Shown here: in pieces, positions 51,058 through 60,800 of the stretch
How the letters are laid out: each line of letters begins with the position of its first letter
Position numbering within the stretch: position 1 is the first letter of the stretch
Position numbers and translations under genes: made by a program
Assembly: GCF_013433315.1 (NCBI RefSeq)
Contig: NZ_WXVV01000019.1
Coordinates: forward strand, 62,001 to 126,000
Length of the DNA: 64,000 nt
Reading direction: 5' to 3'
Origin: Pseudomonas crudilactis
GTDB lineage: Bacteria > Pseudomonadota > Gammaproteobacteria > Pseudomonadales > Pseudomonadaceae
The notes under the pieces: model-generated
The model's database searches: none
Told to the model about the DNA's origin: nothing
What the model saw: the letters and a program-made list of their open reading frames with translations, nothing else

Positions 51058-51801
51058 TCAGGCGCTGACCGGTTGTGCCTTGATGACGGCCTCGGTTTTC
51101 ACCGCCGGGCGATACAGCACCCAGTAATACGAGCCCAGACAAATCAGCCAGCAGAAAATCGCCGTCCACACGTTGTGCGAGAAGAAGTGCGCGCCCTGCA
51201 TCATCCGGCTGATCGAAAACACCGAGCCGAGTGCAAAGGCAAAGATGAAAGCCTGACGCGCCAGGCGCGGCCGCCGATCACGCAAGACAAAGAACAAAGC
51301 AAACAAGGTGAACCCCGTCGCCGCATGGCCACCGGGCCAGCAACGGCCGGGCTTGTTGGTCTGTGGACGATGTTCCATCAGTTTGCTGTAGGTTTCATGG
51401 CCGCCGAATTGTTCCAGGCTCCAGGGGCATTGCACCGCCGTCACGGCTTTGACTGGGGTGACGAACGAGGTCGCCAGGCCCAGCGAAAGCACCAGGCAGC
51501 CCAGCTCACGCTTGAATGGCTTCAGTCTTGCGATAAAAAACGAGCCGATAAAGCCCAGTACCGCAAACACCGAGAAGCCGATCACCACCTGTTTGGCACG
51601 GTCGTGAAGGATGTCTTCAAGGAAAAAACTGTGGCGTCCGATAAAGTCGCCAGCCACCGGGTCATAGAACAACCGCGCCAGCACCATGTCCAGGTCAGTC
51701 ATTTCCAGCAGAATCAGGCTGATCGCCGCGATGAGGGGAATGCCCAGATACAGCCACAGATTCAGCGGGCGAGGGGTGGGGCGTACAACACTTGATGACA
51801 T
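51058..51801 (-). CDS. PAP2-family membrane phosphatase
   Basis: The 247-residue inner-membrane protein has about six helices. The phosphatase active-site motifs appear in variant form as WPGGHAATGF (PSGH position) and SRMMQGAHFFSHNVWTA (third motif); a basic first motif precedes them. Relatives include lipid A 1-phosphatases (LpxE), undecaprenyl-pyrophosphate phosphatases and PgpB. The LTA-synthase-like gene immediately upstream suggests envelope lipid remodelling. The start at 51801 (MSSSVVRPTP) is preferred over a codon 36 bases upstream. Confidence 0.82.
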   Translation of the reverse strand: MSSSVVRPTPRPLNLWLYLGIPLIAAISLILLEMTDLDMVLARLFYDPVAGDFIGRHSFFLEDILHDRAKQVVIGFSVFAVLGFIGSFFIARLKPFKRELGCLVLSLGLATSFVTPVKAVTAVQCPWSLEQFGGHETYSKLMEHRPQTNKPGRCWPGGHAATGFTLFALFFVLRDRRPRLARQAFIFAFALGSVFSISRMMQGAHFFSHNVWTAIFCWLICLGSYYWVLYRPAVKTEAVIKAQPVSA

Positions 51802-51855
51802 GTTGGTTCCTGAATAAAAGAACACGCCCCGGGGCATCAGCCCGGGGCGCTTCGA

Positions 51856-53805
51856 TTAACGTTCGCTGACTTGCGGAGCACCCTCCTTGGGTGCTTTCCA
51901 GCCAAGCAGCTGTTGCTTGAAGCCATAACTGGCGGTTTGGTAATAGGTGATGGCGCGGCTGATCAGCGGGTCATCGCTGGTTGCGCGGGATTCGCGGCTC
52001 TCGGTCAGCGCATCGTCATGTCGACGCAAGCCTTGGCGCGGGCTGAGTATCGCCAGATCCTTACCGTCGAACAGGCCCAGATGCTGGTAGTTGCCGACCA
52101 CCACGCGCGGTGGCAGTGGGTTGTCCTGCAACAGGTTGCGACCGAAGAACGTCGATTGGTAATCCATGTTCAACAGGCCCAGCAGCGTCGGCGCAAGATC
52201 GATCTGGCTGGCCAGTTGGCCACTTTCACGCGGCTCGACCAGTTTCGGCGCATAGATAAACAGTGGGATTTGATAGTTGGCGATCGGCAAGTCTTCTTTA
52301 CCGGCGCTACCGGCTGTGTGGTCGGCGACGAAGATGAAGATCGTGTTGTCGAACCACGGTTTCTGCCGCGCCTGCTCAAGGAACTGGCCAATCGCGTAGT
52401 CGGTGTATTTCACCGCGCCATCACGACCGTTACCGGATTTGATGTCGATCCGGTCGTCCGGATAGGTGTAGGGGCGATGGTTGGAGGTGGTCATCAACTG
52501 CAACAGAAACGGTTGCTGCTTGGCATAGTCGGCATCGGCCAGTTTCAGGGTCTGTTTGTACAGGTCCTCGTCGGCCATGCCCCAAGCGTTCTTGAAATGA
52601 ATCTCGGCTTCGTCAACGCTGCTCTGATCGACCACGCGGTAACCATTGCCACTGAAAAACGCGTTCATGTTGTCGAAGTAGCCGCGCCCGCCATAGACAA
52701 ACACGCTGTCGTAGCCCACCGCGCTGAGTTGCTGACCGAGGCTGGCGAAACCGCTTTCACGACCGATGCGTTTGACGATCGAACGGCCCGGGGTCGGTGG
52801 AATGGCCAGGGTGATGGCTTCCAGGCCGCGGTCGGTACGGGTACCGGTGGCGTAGAAGTTGTTGAAGTACAGGCTCTGTTTGCGCAAGGCATCCAGATTC
52901 GGTGTCAGGTTACGCTCGTCGCCATTGCTGCCCAGGTACTTGGCGCTGAGGCTTTCGATGGTTACCAGCACGATGTTCGGTTTGCGTGGGGTGCCGGGGT
53001 TGTCGATCATCCGGCGGATGTCCTGCGGGTCCTTGCCGATGAACTGCGCGTGGGGTTCATTCAGTTCGGCACGAATCTGCTGGGCGACTTTTTCCGGCGC
53101 CAGGCTGCCGTAAAACTGCGTGTAGTCCAGTTCGTTGTTCCGGAACGCGGCGAAGAACTGATACGGGCCATTGCTCGCCAGTTCGTTCTGATAGGCGTTG
53201 CCGCCCTGCGCACGTGGCGCATCCTGACTGAGCAGTTGCAGGCTCAGGCCGGCGACCACCAGCAACGCCAATGCATTGAGCAGACGTCCACGTAACGGCG
53301 GCAGCGGAGCGTCCAGCGCAGAGTTGAACGGCTTGCGCAGGGCAAAACTGATAGCAATGGCCAGCAGCGCCAGAATGCTCAACAGCGTAGCGATCGGATA
53401 CGACTCCAGCACGTTGTTCAGCACTTCGTCGGAATACACCAGATAGTCGACGGCGATGAAGTTGAAGCGCACACCGAACTCGTCCCAGAACAGCCACTCG
53501 GCCACCGAGACGAACAGCATGGCGAACAGGCTGACGGTCAGCAGCCCTTGCAGAAACCAGCGATGGCCACGGCGACGCCACAGCGCTGGCGGGCAGAGCA
53601 GCAGGTACAGGCCCATCGGCAGCGCGGCATAGGCGAGGAAACCCAGGTCATACAACAGACCGATGCCGAACACGGAAAGCGCAATGCCGCCGGCCTCATC
53701 AAGGTGAGTCAGCAGCAGGACGGTTCGGGTCAGGAAGAACAGCACCAGCCAGACGCCAGTGACCAACAGCAGAAGGCGCATGGGCGCCGTCTTGAAAAAG
53801 TCCAT
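51856..53805 (-). CDS. LTA-synthase-like membrane sulfatase-fold phosphotransferase
   Basis: The 649-residue protein has five N-terminal membrane helices (within about 1-185) and a periplasmic alkaline-phosphatase/sulfatase domain. Metal and nucleophile blocks are visible: TIESLSAKYLG (metal-ligand Glu, about 283-293), the presumed nucleophile Thr in GTRTDRGLEA (about 322-331), and the second-metal FVADHTAG. Gram-negative members include phosphoglycerol transferases (OpgB-like) and phosphoethanolamine transferases. The acceptor is unknown here. It is divergent from colR and followed by the PAP2 gene after 54 bases. Confidence 0.84.
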   Translation of the reverse strand: MDFFKTAPMRLLLLVTGVWLVLFFLTRTVLLLTHLDEAGGIALSVFGIGLLYDLGFLAYAALPMGLYLLLCPPALWRRRGHRWFLQGLLTVSLFAMLFVSVAEWLFWDEFGVRFNFIAVDYLVYSDEVLNNVLESYPIATLLSILALLAIAISFALRKPFNSALDAPLPPLRGRLLNALALLVVAGLSLQLLSQDAPRAQGGNAYQNELASNGPYQFFAAFRNNELDYTQFYGSLAPEKVAQQIRAELNEPHAQFIGKDPQDIRRMIDNPGTPRKPNIVLVTIESLSAKYLGSNGDERNLTPNLDALRKQSLYFNNFYATGTRTDRGLEAITLAIPPTPGRSIVKRIGRESGFASLGQQLSAVGYDSVFVYGGRGYFDNMNAFFSGNGYRVVDQSSVDEAEIHFKNAWGMADEDLYKQTLKLADADYAKQQPFLLQLMTTSNHRPYTYPDDRIDIKSGNGRDGAVKYTDYAIGQFLEQARQKPWFDNTIFIFVADHTAGSAGKEDLPIANYQIPLFIYAPKLVEPRESGQLASQIDLAPTLLGLLNMDYQSTFFGRNLLQDNPLPPRVVVGNYQHLGLFDGKDLAILSPRQGLRRHDDALTESRESRATSDDPLISRAITYYQTASYGFKQQLLGWKAPKEGAPQVSER

Positions 53806-54007
53806 TGTCTACATTCCTTATATCTAATGGCGCGAGAGTCTCGCGTTGTCACTGTAGTCAGGTTGTGAACCAATAGTGAAAAACTCGTTAAGCTTTGAAT
53901 TTGCCTGAGAGAGTTGATTTACGAGGCTTTCAGCCCTAGCCCTGAGCTGGCGATGGCCTTAAGCTGCGCGAGCCATGACGGCCGTTACTGTGTACGGAGG
54001 AGTGCCC

Positions 54008-54691
54008 ATGCGAATTCTATTGGTTGAAGACAACCGCGATATCCTCGCCAATCTGGCCGATTACCTGGGGCTCAAAGGCTATACCGTCGATTGCGCCCAG
54101 GACGGTCTGTCAGGCCTGCATCTGGCCGCCACCGAGCATTACGACCTGATCGTGCTCGACATCATGCTGCCCGGCATCGATGGCTACACCCTGTGCAAAC
54201 GCCTGCGTGAAGACGCCCGTCGTGACACGCCGGTGATCATGCTCACTGCCCGCGATCAACTCGACGACCGCTTGCAGGGCTTCAAGTCCGGGGCTGACGA
54301 TTATCTGGTCAAACCGTTCGCCCTGTCGGAACTGGCCGCGCGCGTCGAAGCGGTGATGCGGCGTACCCAGGGTGGCGGACGCCGGGCGTTGCAGGTCGGA
54401 GATCTGAGCTATGACCTCGATACACTGGAAGTGACCCGTGAAGGCAAGTTTCTCAAGCTCAACCCGGTCGGCCTGAAGTTACTGGCGGTGTTGATGCAGA
54501 AGAGCCCGCATGTCTTGCGTCGGGAAATTCTTGAAGAGGCGCTGTGGGGTGATGATTGCCCGGACAGCGACAGCCTGCGCAGCCACGTGCACCAATTGCG
54601 TCAGGTGATTGACAAACCGTTCGCCAAACCACTGCTGCACACCGTGCATGGCGTCGGTTATCGCTTGGCCGAGGGCCGCGATGGAGTTTAA
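54008..54691 (+). CDS. colR: ColR response regulator
   Basis: The 227-residue OmpR/PhoB-type regulator has receiver Asp51 (LIVLDIMLPGIDGY), Lys near 101 (DDYLVKPFALSEL) and a C-terminal winged helix (about 130-225, RREILEEALWGDDCPDSDSLRSHVHQLRQVID). Sequence and following genes (colS, orf222, wapQ) identify ColR, which in P. putida and P. fluorescens controls envelope integrity, metal tolerance and root colonisation. The start at 54008 is MRILLVED; upstream codons are rejected. Confidence 0.93.
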   Translation: MRILLVEDNRDILANLADYLGLKGYTVDCAQDGLSGLHLAATEHYDLIVLDIMLPGIDGYTLCKRLREDARRDTPVIMLTARDQLDDRLQGFKSGADDYLVKPFALSELAARVEAVMRRTQGGGRRALQVGDLSYDLDTLEVTREGKFLKLNPVGLKLLAVLMQKSPHVLRREILEEALWGDDCPDSDSLRSHVHQLRQVIDKPFAKPLLHTVHGVGYRLAEGRDGV

Positions 54692-55955
54692 GCAAAGCCT
54701 TTCCCAGCGGATCATCATCGCTTTTGCGCTGATGAGCGCACTGGTGGCCGGCGCGTTTGCCATGGGCATTGTTGCGACCGTGCACCTTGTGGAAGAGAAG
54801 TTGATTTCGGCCGGGCTGGGCGGCGACCTGCAGCGCCTTTTGCTCATGGACAATGTTTCGGACTGGAGCCACCGCCCGGAACCGGACCAATTGTTCTATT
54901 TCAGCGGCGGGCCGGGTGATTTCGAGCTGCCCAAGGACTTGCGTCACCTCGATGCGGGTTTCCATGAAGTGTTCCGCGAGCAGCTTTCGTATCACGCGAT
55001 GGTCGAGATCGTTGACGGTCGGCGTTATGTGCTGCTGCAGGATCAAAGCGATTTCGAAGAGCGCGAGCGGGTACTGTTTGCCGTGGTACTGGTGGGCTTT
55101 GTGCTCAGTCTGGCGCTGGCGGTGTTCCTCGGCTGGGTGCTGGCGCGCAAGGTGATGGCACCGGTGGTGCGGCTGGCCCGGCAAGTGCGCCATCGCGACC
55201 AGTTACTCGGACTGGCACCGCCGCTGGCGCCGGATTATGCGGCAGACGAAGTCGGCGAACTGGCGGTGGCGTTCGATGCCACGCTGGGACGTCTGCGTCA
55301 GGCGCTGACCCGTGAAAGATTGTTCACCAGCGACGTCAGTCACGAGTTGCGCACGCCATTGATGGTGCTGGCCAGCTCCTGCGAACTGCTGATGGAAAAC
55401 CCGGCCATCGATCAGCGCGGGCGTAATCAGGTCGAGCGCATTGCCCGGGCCAGTGAGGAAATGCGCGAACTGGTGCAGACCTTCCTGATGCTCGCCCGCT
55501 CCCAGCGCGAAGATGCCGGCTCGGCGCCGCAACAGAATCTCGCTCAAGTTGCGGACAGCCTGTTGTGCGTGTGGCGTGAGCCGATCGAAAGCAAAGGGCT
55601 GACCTTGCAGTTCGAACCGGGGAGTCCGCCGCACACGTGCTACAACGCGACCTTGCTGACCGCGGTGATGGGCAATCTGTTGCGCAACGCTTGCCACTAC
55701 ACCGAGAAGGGCTTTATTCGCCTGACGCTCAACGGCAGCGGTTTCGTGGTGGAAGACTCCGGTGTCGGCATTCCGGAGGAAAAACGCGAAGCCATGTTCG
55801 AGCCTTTCGTGCGTGGCAGCGAAAAGCGCGGCGAAGGCCTGGGGTTGGGATTGTCGCTGGTTCAGCGGATCTGCGAGAACCAGGGCTGGACCGTCAGCTT
55901 GAGCACGATGGAGCCCAATGGCTGCCGCTTCGAGGTGGATCTGGGCAAAATCTGA
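54681..55955 (+). CDS. colS: ColS sensor histidine kinase
   Basis: The 424-residue two-helix sensor has membrane segments about 11-33 and 131-155, with a short periplasmic domain between them. It contains the ExxE motif Glu126-Glu-Arg-Glu129, the same residues reported to bind Fe3+/Zn in P. putida ColS. The cytoplasmic part has HAMP-like linker, DVSHELRTPLMVLASS (phospho-His), NLLRNACHYT, VVEDSGVGIP and GLGLGLSLV. The start overlaps colR by 11 bases. Confidence 0.94.
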   Translation: MEFKQSLSQRIIIAFALMSALVAGAFAMGIVATVHLVEEKLISAGLGGDLQRLLLMDNVSDWSHRPEPDQLFYFSGGPGDFELPKDLRHLDAGFHEVFREQLSYHAMVEIVDGRRYVLLQDQSDFEERERVLFAVVLVGFVLSLALAVFLGWVLARKVMAPVVRLARQVRHRDQLLGLAPPLAPDYAADEVGELAVAFDATLGRLRQALTRERLFTSDVSHELRTPLMVLASSCELLMENPAIDQRGRNQVERIARASEEMRELVQTFLMLARSQREDAGSAPQQNLAQVADSLLCVWREPIESKGLTLQFEPGSPPHTCYNATLLTAVMGNLLRNACHYTEKGFIRLTLNGSGFVVEDSGVGIPEEKREAMFEPFVRGSEKRGEGLGLGLSLVQRICENQGWTVSLSTMEPNGCRFEVDLGKI

Positions 55956-56116
55956 CGCCCGGAGTGGCTCGGTGCTACTCCCTCCTTCCTGTCTAAATCC
56001 TGTATAACGCTGTAATAATTTGTCTGTTTACCGGACATTTTTTTCACAAACGGATGACCTGACGCTGACACGCCGCTCCTTAAGGTGGTGACATCAGCAA
56101 TTCAGGAGTCCAGGTG

Positions 56117-56785
56117 ATGGCCGGTCCGATCAAACTCGATTTTTCCGAGAAGTACGACGATCAACACGCGCAGAAATACCTGCGCAAGCACAAAGAAAGC
56201 CTTGGACGGCGTCTCTCCCATTGGCGTGACGAACAGCTGGCCCGCAAGGCGCTGGCGTCGGTGGGTGAGCCGGGACTGGTGCTGGATCTGCCTTGCGGTG
56301 CCGGGCGTTTCTGGCCCTTGCTGGGCGAAAAGGCTAACCGGGTGATTATCGGCGCGGACAATTCCGAGTCGATGATCAAGACGGCTATGCAGTCGCAACC
56401 GGCCGATGTGGTGAAACGGGTACAACCCTTGCACACATCTGCCTTCGACATTGCCTTGCCTGACAACGCCGTCGACAGCATTTTCTGCATGCGTCTGCTC
56501 CACCACATCGGTGAAGCCGAGCATCGCCGGGCGATTCTGCGCGAATTCGAGCGCGTCACCCGCGACAGTGTGATCGTTTCGCTGTGGGTTGATGGCAATT
56601 TCAAAGCCTGGAAACGCCAGCGAGCCGAGCGCAACCGTGACAAACGCGAGTATCAGAATCGCTTTGTGTTACCGGCCGCTACGGTGGAAAAGGAATTCGA
56701 AGAGGCAGGTTTTCGGATTCAGGAACAACTGGACTTTATTCCGCTCTACGCCATGTGGCGGGTTTACGTATTACGCAAGAGGTAA
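56117..56785 (+). CDS. Orf222, class I SAM-dependent methyltransferase of the col operon
   Basis: The 222-residue cytoplasmic protein has SAM motif I VLDLPCGAGRFWPLL (about 55-69), motif II region RVIIGADNSESMI and the Methyltransf_11 pattern DIALPDNAVDSIFCMRLLHHI. Its length is exactly that of the orf222 product described between colS and wapQ in other pseudomonads. The acceptor is unknown; an LPS or lipid substrate is plausible from context. AGGAG lies eight to ten bases before ATG 56117; GTG 56114 is adjacent. Confidence 0.86.
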   Translation: MAGPIKLDFSEKYDDQHAQKYLRKHKESLGRRLSHWRDEQLARKALASVGEPGLVLDLPCGAGRFWPLLGEKANRVIIGADNSESMIKTAMQSQPADVVKRVQPLHTSAFDIALPDNAVDSIFCMRLLHHIGEAEHRRAILREFERVTRDSVIVSLWVDGNFKAWKRQRAERNRDKREYQNRFVLPAATVEKEFEEAGFRIQEQLDFIPLYAMWRVYVLRKR

Positions 56786-56789
56786 CAGG

Positions 56790-57506
56790 ATGGCAGTGCA
56801 ATTGGCAGCAGAAACGGATGTCGCTCCGCAAGATCGCTTTGACTTTTACTGGAACCAGCGTGGCGATTGGGTGGAAGAACCCAACGTTCGACGCGGTGGC
56901 GAAAGTGGCGTGCAAAGGGTCGTGGGGCGCGATGGTCAACTGCTGTATGCCAAGCGCCAGACCGGTCATATCTATCGCAGTTGGTTGCACCCTTTTGGCC
57001 GTCCCACTGTTCTGCGTGAACTCGACGCGCTGACCGGCGTGAGCAAGCTCGGTGTGCGCGTGCCAGAAATCGTTTTCTGCGGCGCCCAGCCTGATCCGCA
57101 GCACAAATGGCGCGCGCTGCTGGTGACCAAGTCCCTGGACGGTTTCCAGGAACTGGAACATTGGCTGGCGGCTGCCGGCGGTCGCGATCAGTGTGGCGAT
57201 GGGATTTACGAGCGTGTGCTCAAGGACCTCGCCGAGAACCTGGCGCGCATGCACAAGGGCCGTTGGCAGCACAGCTGCATTTACATCAAACACGTGTTTG
57301 TGCGGGTGACGGGCGAGGGCGAGTCGGCCAAGGTCGAGGTTGCCTTGATCGATCTGGAGAAGTGCCGCCAGCGTCTGACTGCCTATCGCGCCGCTTCCCA
57401 CGACATGAAGCAATTGCGCCGCCATTCGTCGTTCCGCGACGCGGACTGGAAAAAACTCGTCTACTTTTATGAGACGGCGTTTGGCAGCGCTATCAAAGGT
57501 TTATAG
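56790..57506 (+). CDS. wapQ: WapQ/InaA-like lipopolysaccharide kinase
   Basis: The 238-residue protein of the Kdo/WaaP kinase-like superfamily has an N-terminal glycine-rich loop region (RRGGESGVQRVVGRDGQLLYAKRQ), a catalytic-loop equivalent (ENLARMHKGRWQHSCIYIKHVFV, about 150-172) and a metal-site ALIDLEKCRQR (Asp near 191). Relatives phosphorylate heptose in the LPS core. It starts five bases after orf222. Control by ColRS in this operon fits envelope-repair duties. Confidence 0.88.
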   Translation: MAVQLAAETDVAPQDRFDFYWNQRGDWVEEPNVRRGGESGVQRVVGRDGQLLYAKRQTGHIYRSWLHPFGRPTVLRELDALTGVSKLGVRVPEIVFCGAQPDPQHKWRALLVTKSLDGFQELEHWLAAAGGRDQCGDGIYERVLKDLAENLARMHKGRWQHSCIYIKHVFVRVTGEGESAKVEVALIDLEKCRQRLTAYRAASHDMKQLRRHSSFRDADWKKLVYFYETAFGSAIKGL

Positions 57507-57508
57507 CG

Positions 57509-57736
57509 ATGAAACTAGAAATTGCACGAGGTTTGTTTTTGGTTGGAGCCTTGGCAGTTGCGTCATTGGCGGTGGCTGCCTGGGAGCAGCCCCGCATGCA
57601 GGTGGTTGGCGCGTCCGTAGACGACGCCCACTGCGCAGTCCCACGGGTGGCGAAAGCCGCCGTGGCGACCAAACCCGATCATGATTTGTTGCTGTTCATG
57701 TTCGGACTTTCTCAAGGGATGAGGCCGCAAAGTTGA
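57509..57736 (+). CDS. Small exported protein at the end of the col operon
   Basis: The 75-residue product starts MKLEIARGLFLVGALAVASL with a signal peptide (likely cleavage after AVAAW or nearby, about residue 24), followed by a roughly 50-residue mature part with one cysteine. The ATG is only three bases after the wapQ stop, so translation is coupled. I know of no function. The length and signal suggest a periplasmic accessory protein. Confidence 0.68.
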   Translation: MKLEIARGLFLVGALAVASLAVAAWEQPRMQVVGASVDDAHCAVPRVAKAAVATKPDHDLLLFMFGLSQGMRPQS

Positions 57737-57755
57737 ACCGATTGAAGCCCACATA

Positions 57756-57787
57756 AAAGGCCTCGCAGATGCGAGGCCTTTTTTTAT
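57756..57787 (+). terminator. Terminator of the col operon
   Basis: A stem AGGCCTCGCA-type with its complement CGAGGCCT and a GATG loop is followed by TTTTTTTAT. Confidence 0.9.
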
Positions 57788-57799
57788 GCCAGCAAGATC

Positions 57800-57867
57800 A
57801 AAAGATCGCAGCCTTCGGCAGCTCCTACATGGATCGGTGTAGGAGCTGCCGAAGGCTGCGATCTTTT
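57800..57867. repeat. Palindromic repeat, family B copy 3
   Basis: 30-base inverted arms match the copies at 19319 and 24405, with an 8-base loop. It lies between the col operon end and the convergent RND pump gene. Confidence 0.93.
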
Positions 57868-57871
57868 GCTT

Positions 57872-60800
57872 TCAAGGCGTATCAGGTTTCGCCAGCAGGG
57901 TGTAAACACACGGCAGCACGAACAGCGTAAACAACGTGCCAATCGACATCCCTGTGGCAATCACCATGCCGATATCGAAACGACTGACCGCCCCCGCCCC
58001 CGTGGCGAGAATCAATGGCACCATGCCAAACACCATCGCCGCCGTGGTCATCAGTACAGGCCGCAAGCGAATCGCCGCCGCTTCCTCAACGGCTTCACGC
58101 GCCGTCAGGCCTTTGTCCTTGCGCAACTGGTTGGCGAACTCGACGATGAGGATGCCGTGTTTACTGATCAGACCGATCAGCGTCACCAACCCGACCTGGG
58201 TGTAGATGTTCATGCTCGACCAGCCGAGAAACAACGGAATCAACGCCCCACAGATCGACAAGGGCACAGTCACCAGAATCACCAGCGGATCGCGGAAACT
58301 CTCGAATTGCGCCGCCAGCACCAGAAAGATAATCGCCAGCGCCAAGGCAAACGTCACCCACAACGCGCTGCCCTCCTGGACGAACTGGCGTGAGGCGCCG
58401 CCATAGTCGAAGGCGAACCCGGCGGGCGCTTCTTCGCGGGCAATCTGCAACACGGTGTCGATGGCTTCGCCCATGCTCACCAGCGGGAACCCGGAAATCT
58501 TCGCCGCGTTGAGTTGCTGAAACTGATTGAGCTGGCGCGGTCGGGCGCGGTCGCTGACCTTGATCAGCGTCGACAGTGGCAGCAACTCACCCTGGGTGTT
58601 TTTCACGTAGTAATTGTTCAGCCAGTCCGGGTTGTCGCGGTACGGCCGTTCGACCTGAGCAATCACCTTGTAGCTGCGCCCTTCGATGGTGAACCGGTTG
58701 ATTTCCGCCTCGCCCAGCAGCGTCGCCAGCGTGCCACCGAGATCCAGCATCGACACGCCCATCTGCGCCGCTTTGGCGCGGTCGATATCGACCACGACTT
58801 CGGGCTTGTCGAACGCCAGATCAAGGTCGACGAAGGCGAACTTGCCGGATTCCATCGCGCGTTTCTTGATCCGGTCGGCGACTTGCAACAACAGCTCATA
58901 ATCGTTGGCGGTGTTGACCACAAACTCGAACGGCAAGCCTTCACCGGTGCCGGGCAAGGAGGGCAGGTTGAAACCGAAGATCTGCAGACCCGGGATGGCG
59001 CCCAGTTTGCCTTGCACTTCGGGGAGGATCTGCATCTGCGTGCGGCTGCGTTCGTTCCACGGCTTGAGCAGGAAGCCGCCGATACCGGCCTGCACACCGT
59101 TGTAGCCGTTGATCTGGAACGAGGAGTAGTACTCCGGGAATTCCTTGAAGATCTTGATGAACTCGTCGGTGTAGGTGCTCAGGTAATCGAGGTTGGTCGG
59201 CTGCGGCGCGTTGGCCATCATGAAAATGATGCCCTGATCTTCATCCGGCGCCAGTTCCGATTTGGTGAACTTGAGGAACACCGGGATCAGGCACAACACG
59301 ATCACCGCGAACACCAGCACCACCGGCCGCGTGTTCAGCGTGCCATGCAGCATGCTTTGATAACGGCGCTTGAGGCCTTCGAAGATACGGTCGAGGCGGT
59401 GTGCCAGGCCACTGGGGTTTTCCTCGTGACGTAGCAAAAACGCGCACATCATCGGCGACAGGGTCAGGGCGACGATCCCGGAAATCACCACCGCACCGGC
59501 AAGGGTCAGGGCAAACTCCTTGAACAGCGCCCCGGTCAGCCCGGTGAGAAAACCGATCGGTGCATACACCGCCGCCAGGGTGATGGTCATCGACACCACC
59601 GGCATGGCGATTTCCCGCGCACCTTCCAGCGCCGCATCAAACGGCGTTTTGCCTTCCTCGATGTGCCGATGGATGTTTTCCACCACGACAATCGCATCGT
59701 CGACCACCAGACCGATGGCCAGCACCATCGCCAGCAGCGTCAGCAGGTTCATCGAGTAGCCCATCATCTGCATGAAGAACATCACGCCGATCATCGACAG
59801 TGGAATGGTCACCACCGGGATCACCACCGAACGCAGCGCACCGAGGAACAGGAACACCACGACAATCACGATCAGCACCGCTTCGAACAGGGTTTTCACC
59901 ACTTCGTCGATGGAGGCCTGAATAAACAGCGTGGCGTCGTAGGCGATCTCGCTTTTCAGATTCGGCGGCAGTTGCGCTTCCAGCTCGGGCATCAGCTTGC
60001 GCACTTCCTTGATCACGTCCAGCGGGTTGGCGCCGGGGGTCGCCTTGATGCCGATGTACACCGACGGCGTGCCGCCGAAGGAGCTGATCGAGTCGTAGTT
60101 TTCCGCGCCCATTTCCACCCGCGCGACATCGCTGAGCAGCACGCGGCTGTCACCACTGACCTTGAGCGGGATCGCCGCAAAGGCCTCGGCGGATTTCAGT
60201 TCGGTGTTGGCGTTGATGCTGGTGACCACGTACTGGCCTTTCACTTCGCCGGCGGCGGAAAGGAAGTTGTACTGGCGCACGGCGTTGGTCACATCGGCGG
60301 CGCTGAGGCCGAAACCGGCGAGCTTCACCGGGTCGAGCCACAGGCGCATGGCGAACACCTGATTGCCGAGGATTTCCGCTTCGGCCATGCCCGGCAGGGT
60401 TGCCAGTTTTGGCTGGATCACCCGTGACAGGTAATCGGTGATCTGCGGGTTGCTCAGATCCTTGCTGAAGAAGCTGATGTACATCAGCGCCGAGGCGTCG
60501 GCGGACTCTTTGCTCAACACCGGGTCTTCGGCGTCCTGTGGCAGCTTGTTCTTCACCTCGTTGGCCTTGGCCAGCAGCTCGGTGAACAAGCGGTCGGTGT
60601 TGGAGCCGATGCGCGCGTAGATCGAAATCACCGAGAAGTTCTGCCGACTGACCGAGGTCATGTAGTCGATGCCCTCGGCGCTGGCCAGACTTTGCTGCAT
60701 CGGCTGGGTGATGTAGCCCTGAATGGTTTCGGCGTTGGCCCCGGGATAAGCGGTGGTCACCGTGATCAGGGCGTTTTCCATTTGCGGGTATTGGCGCAGC

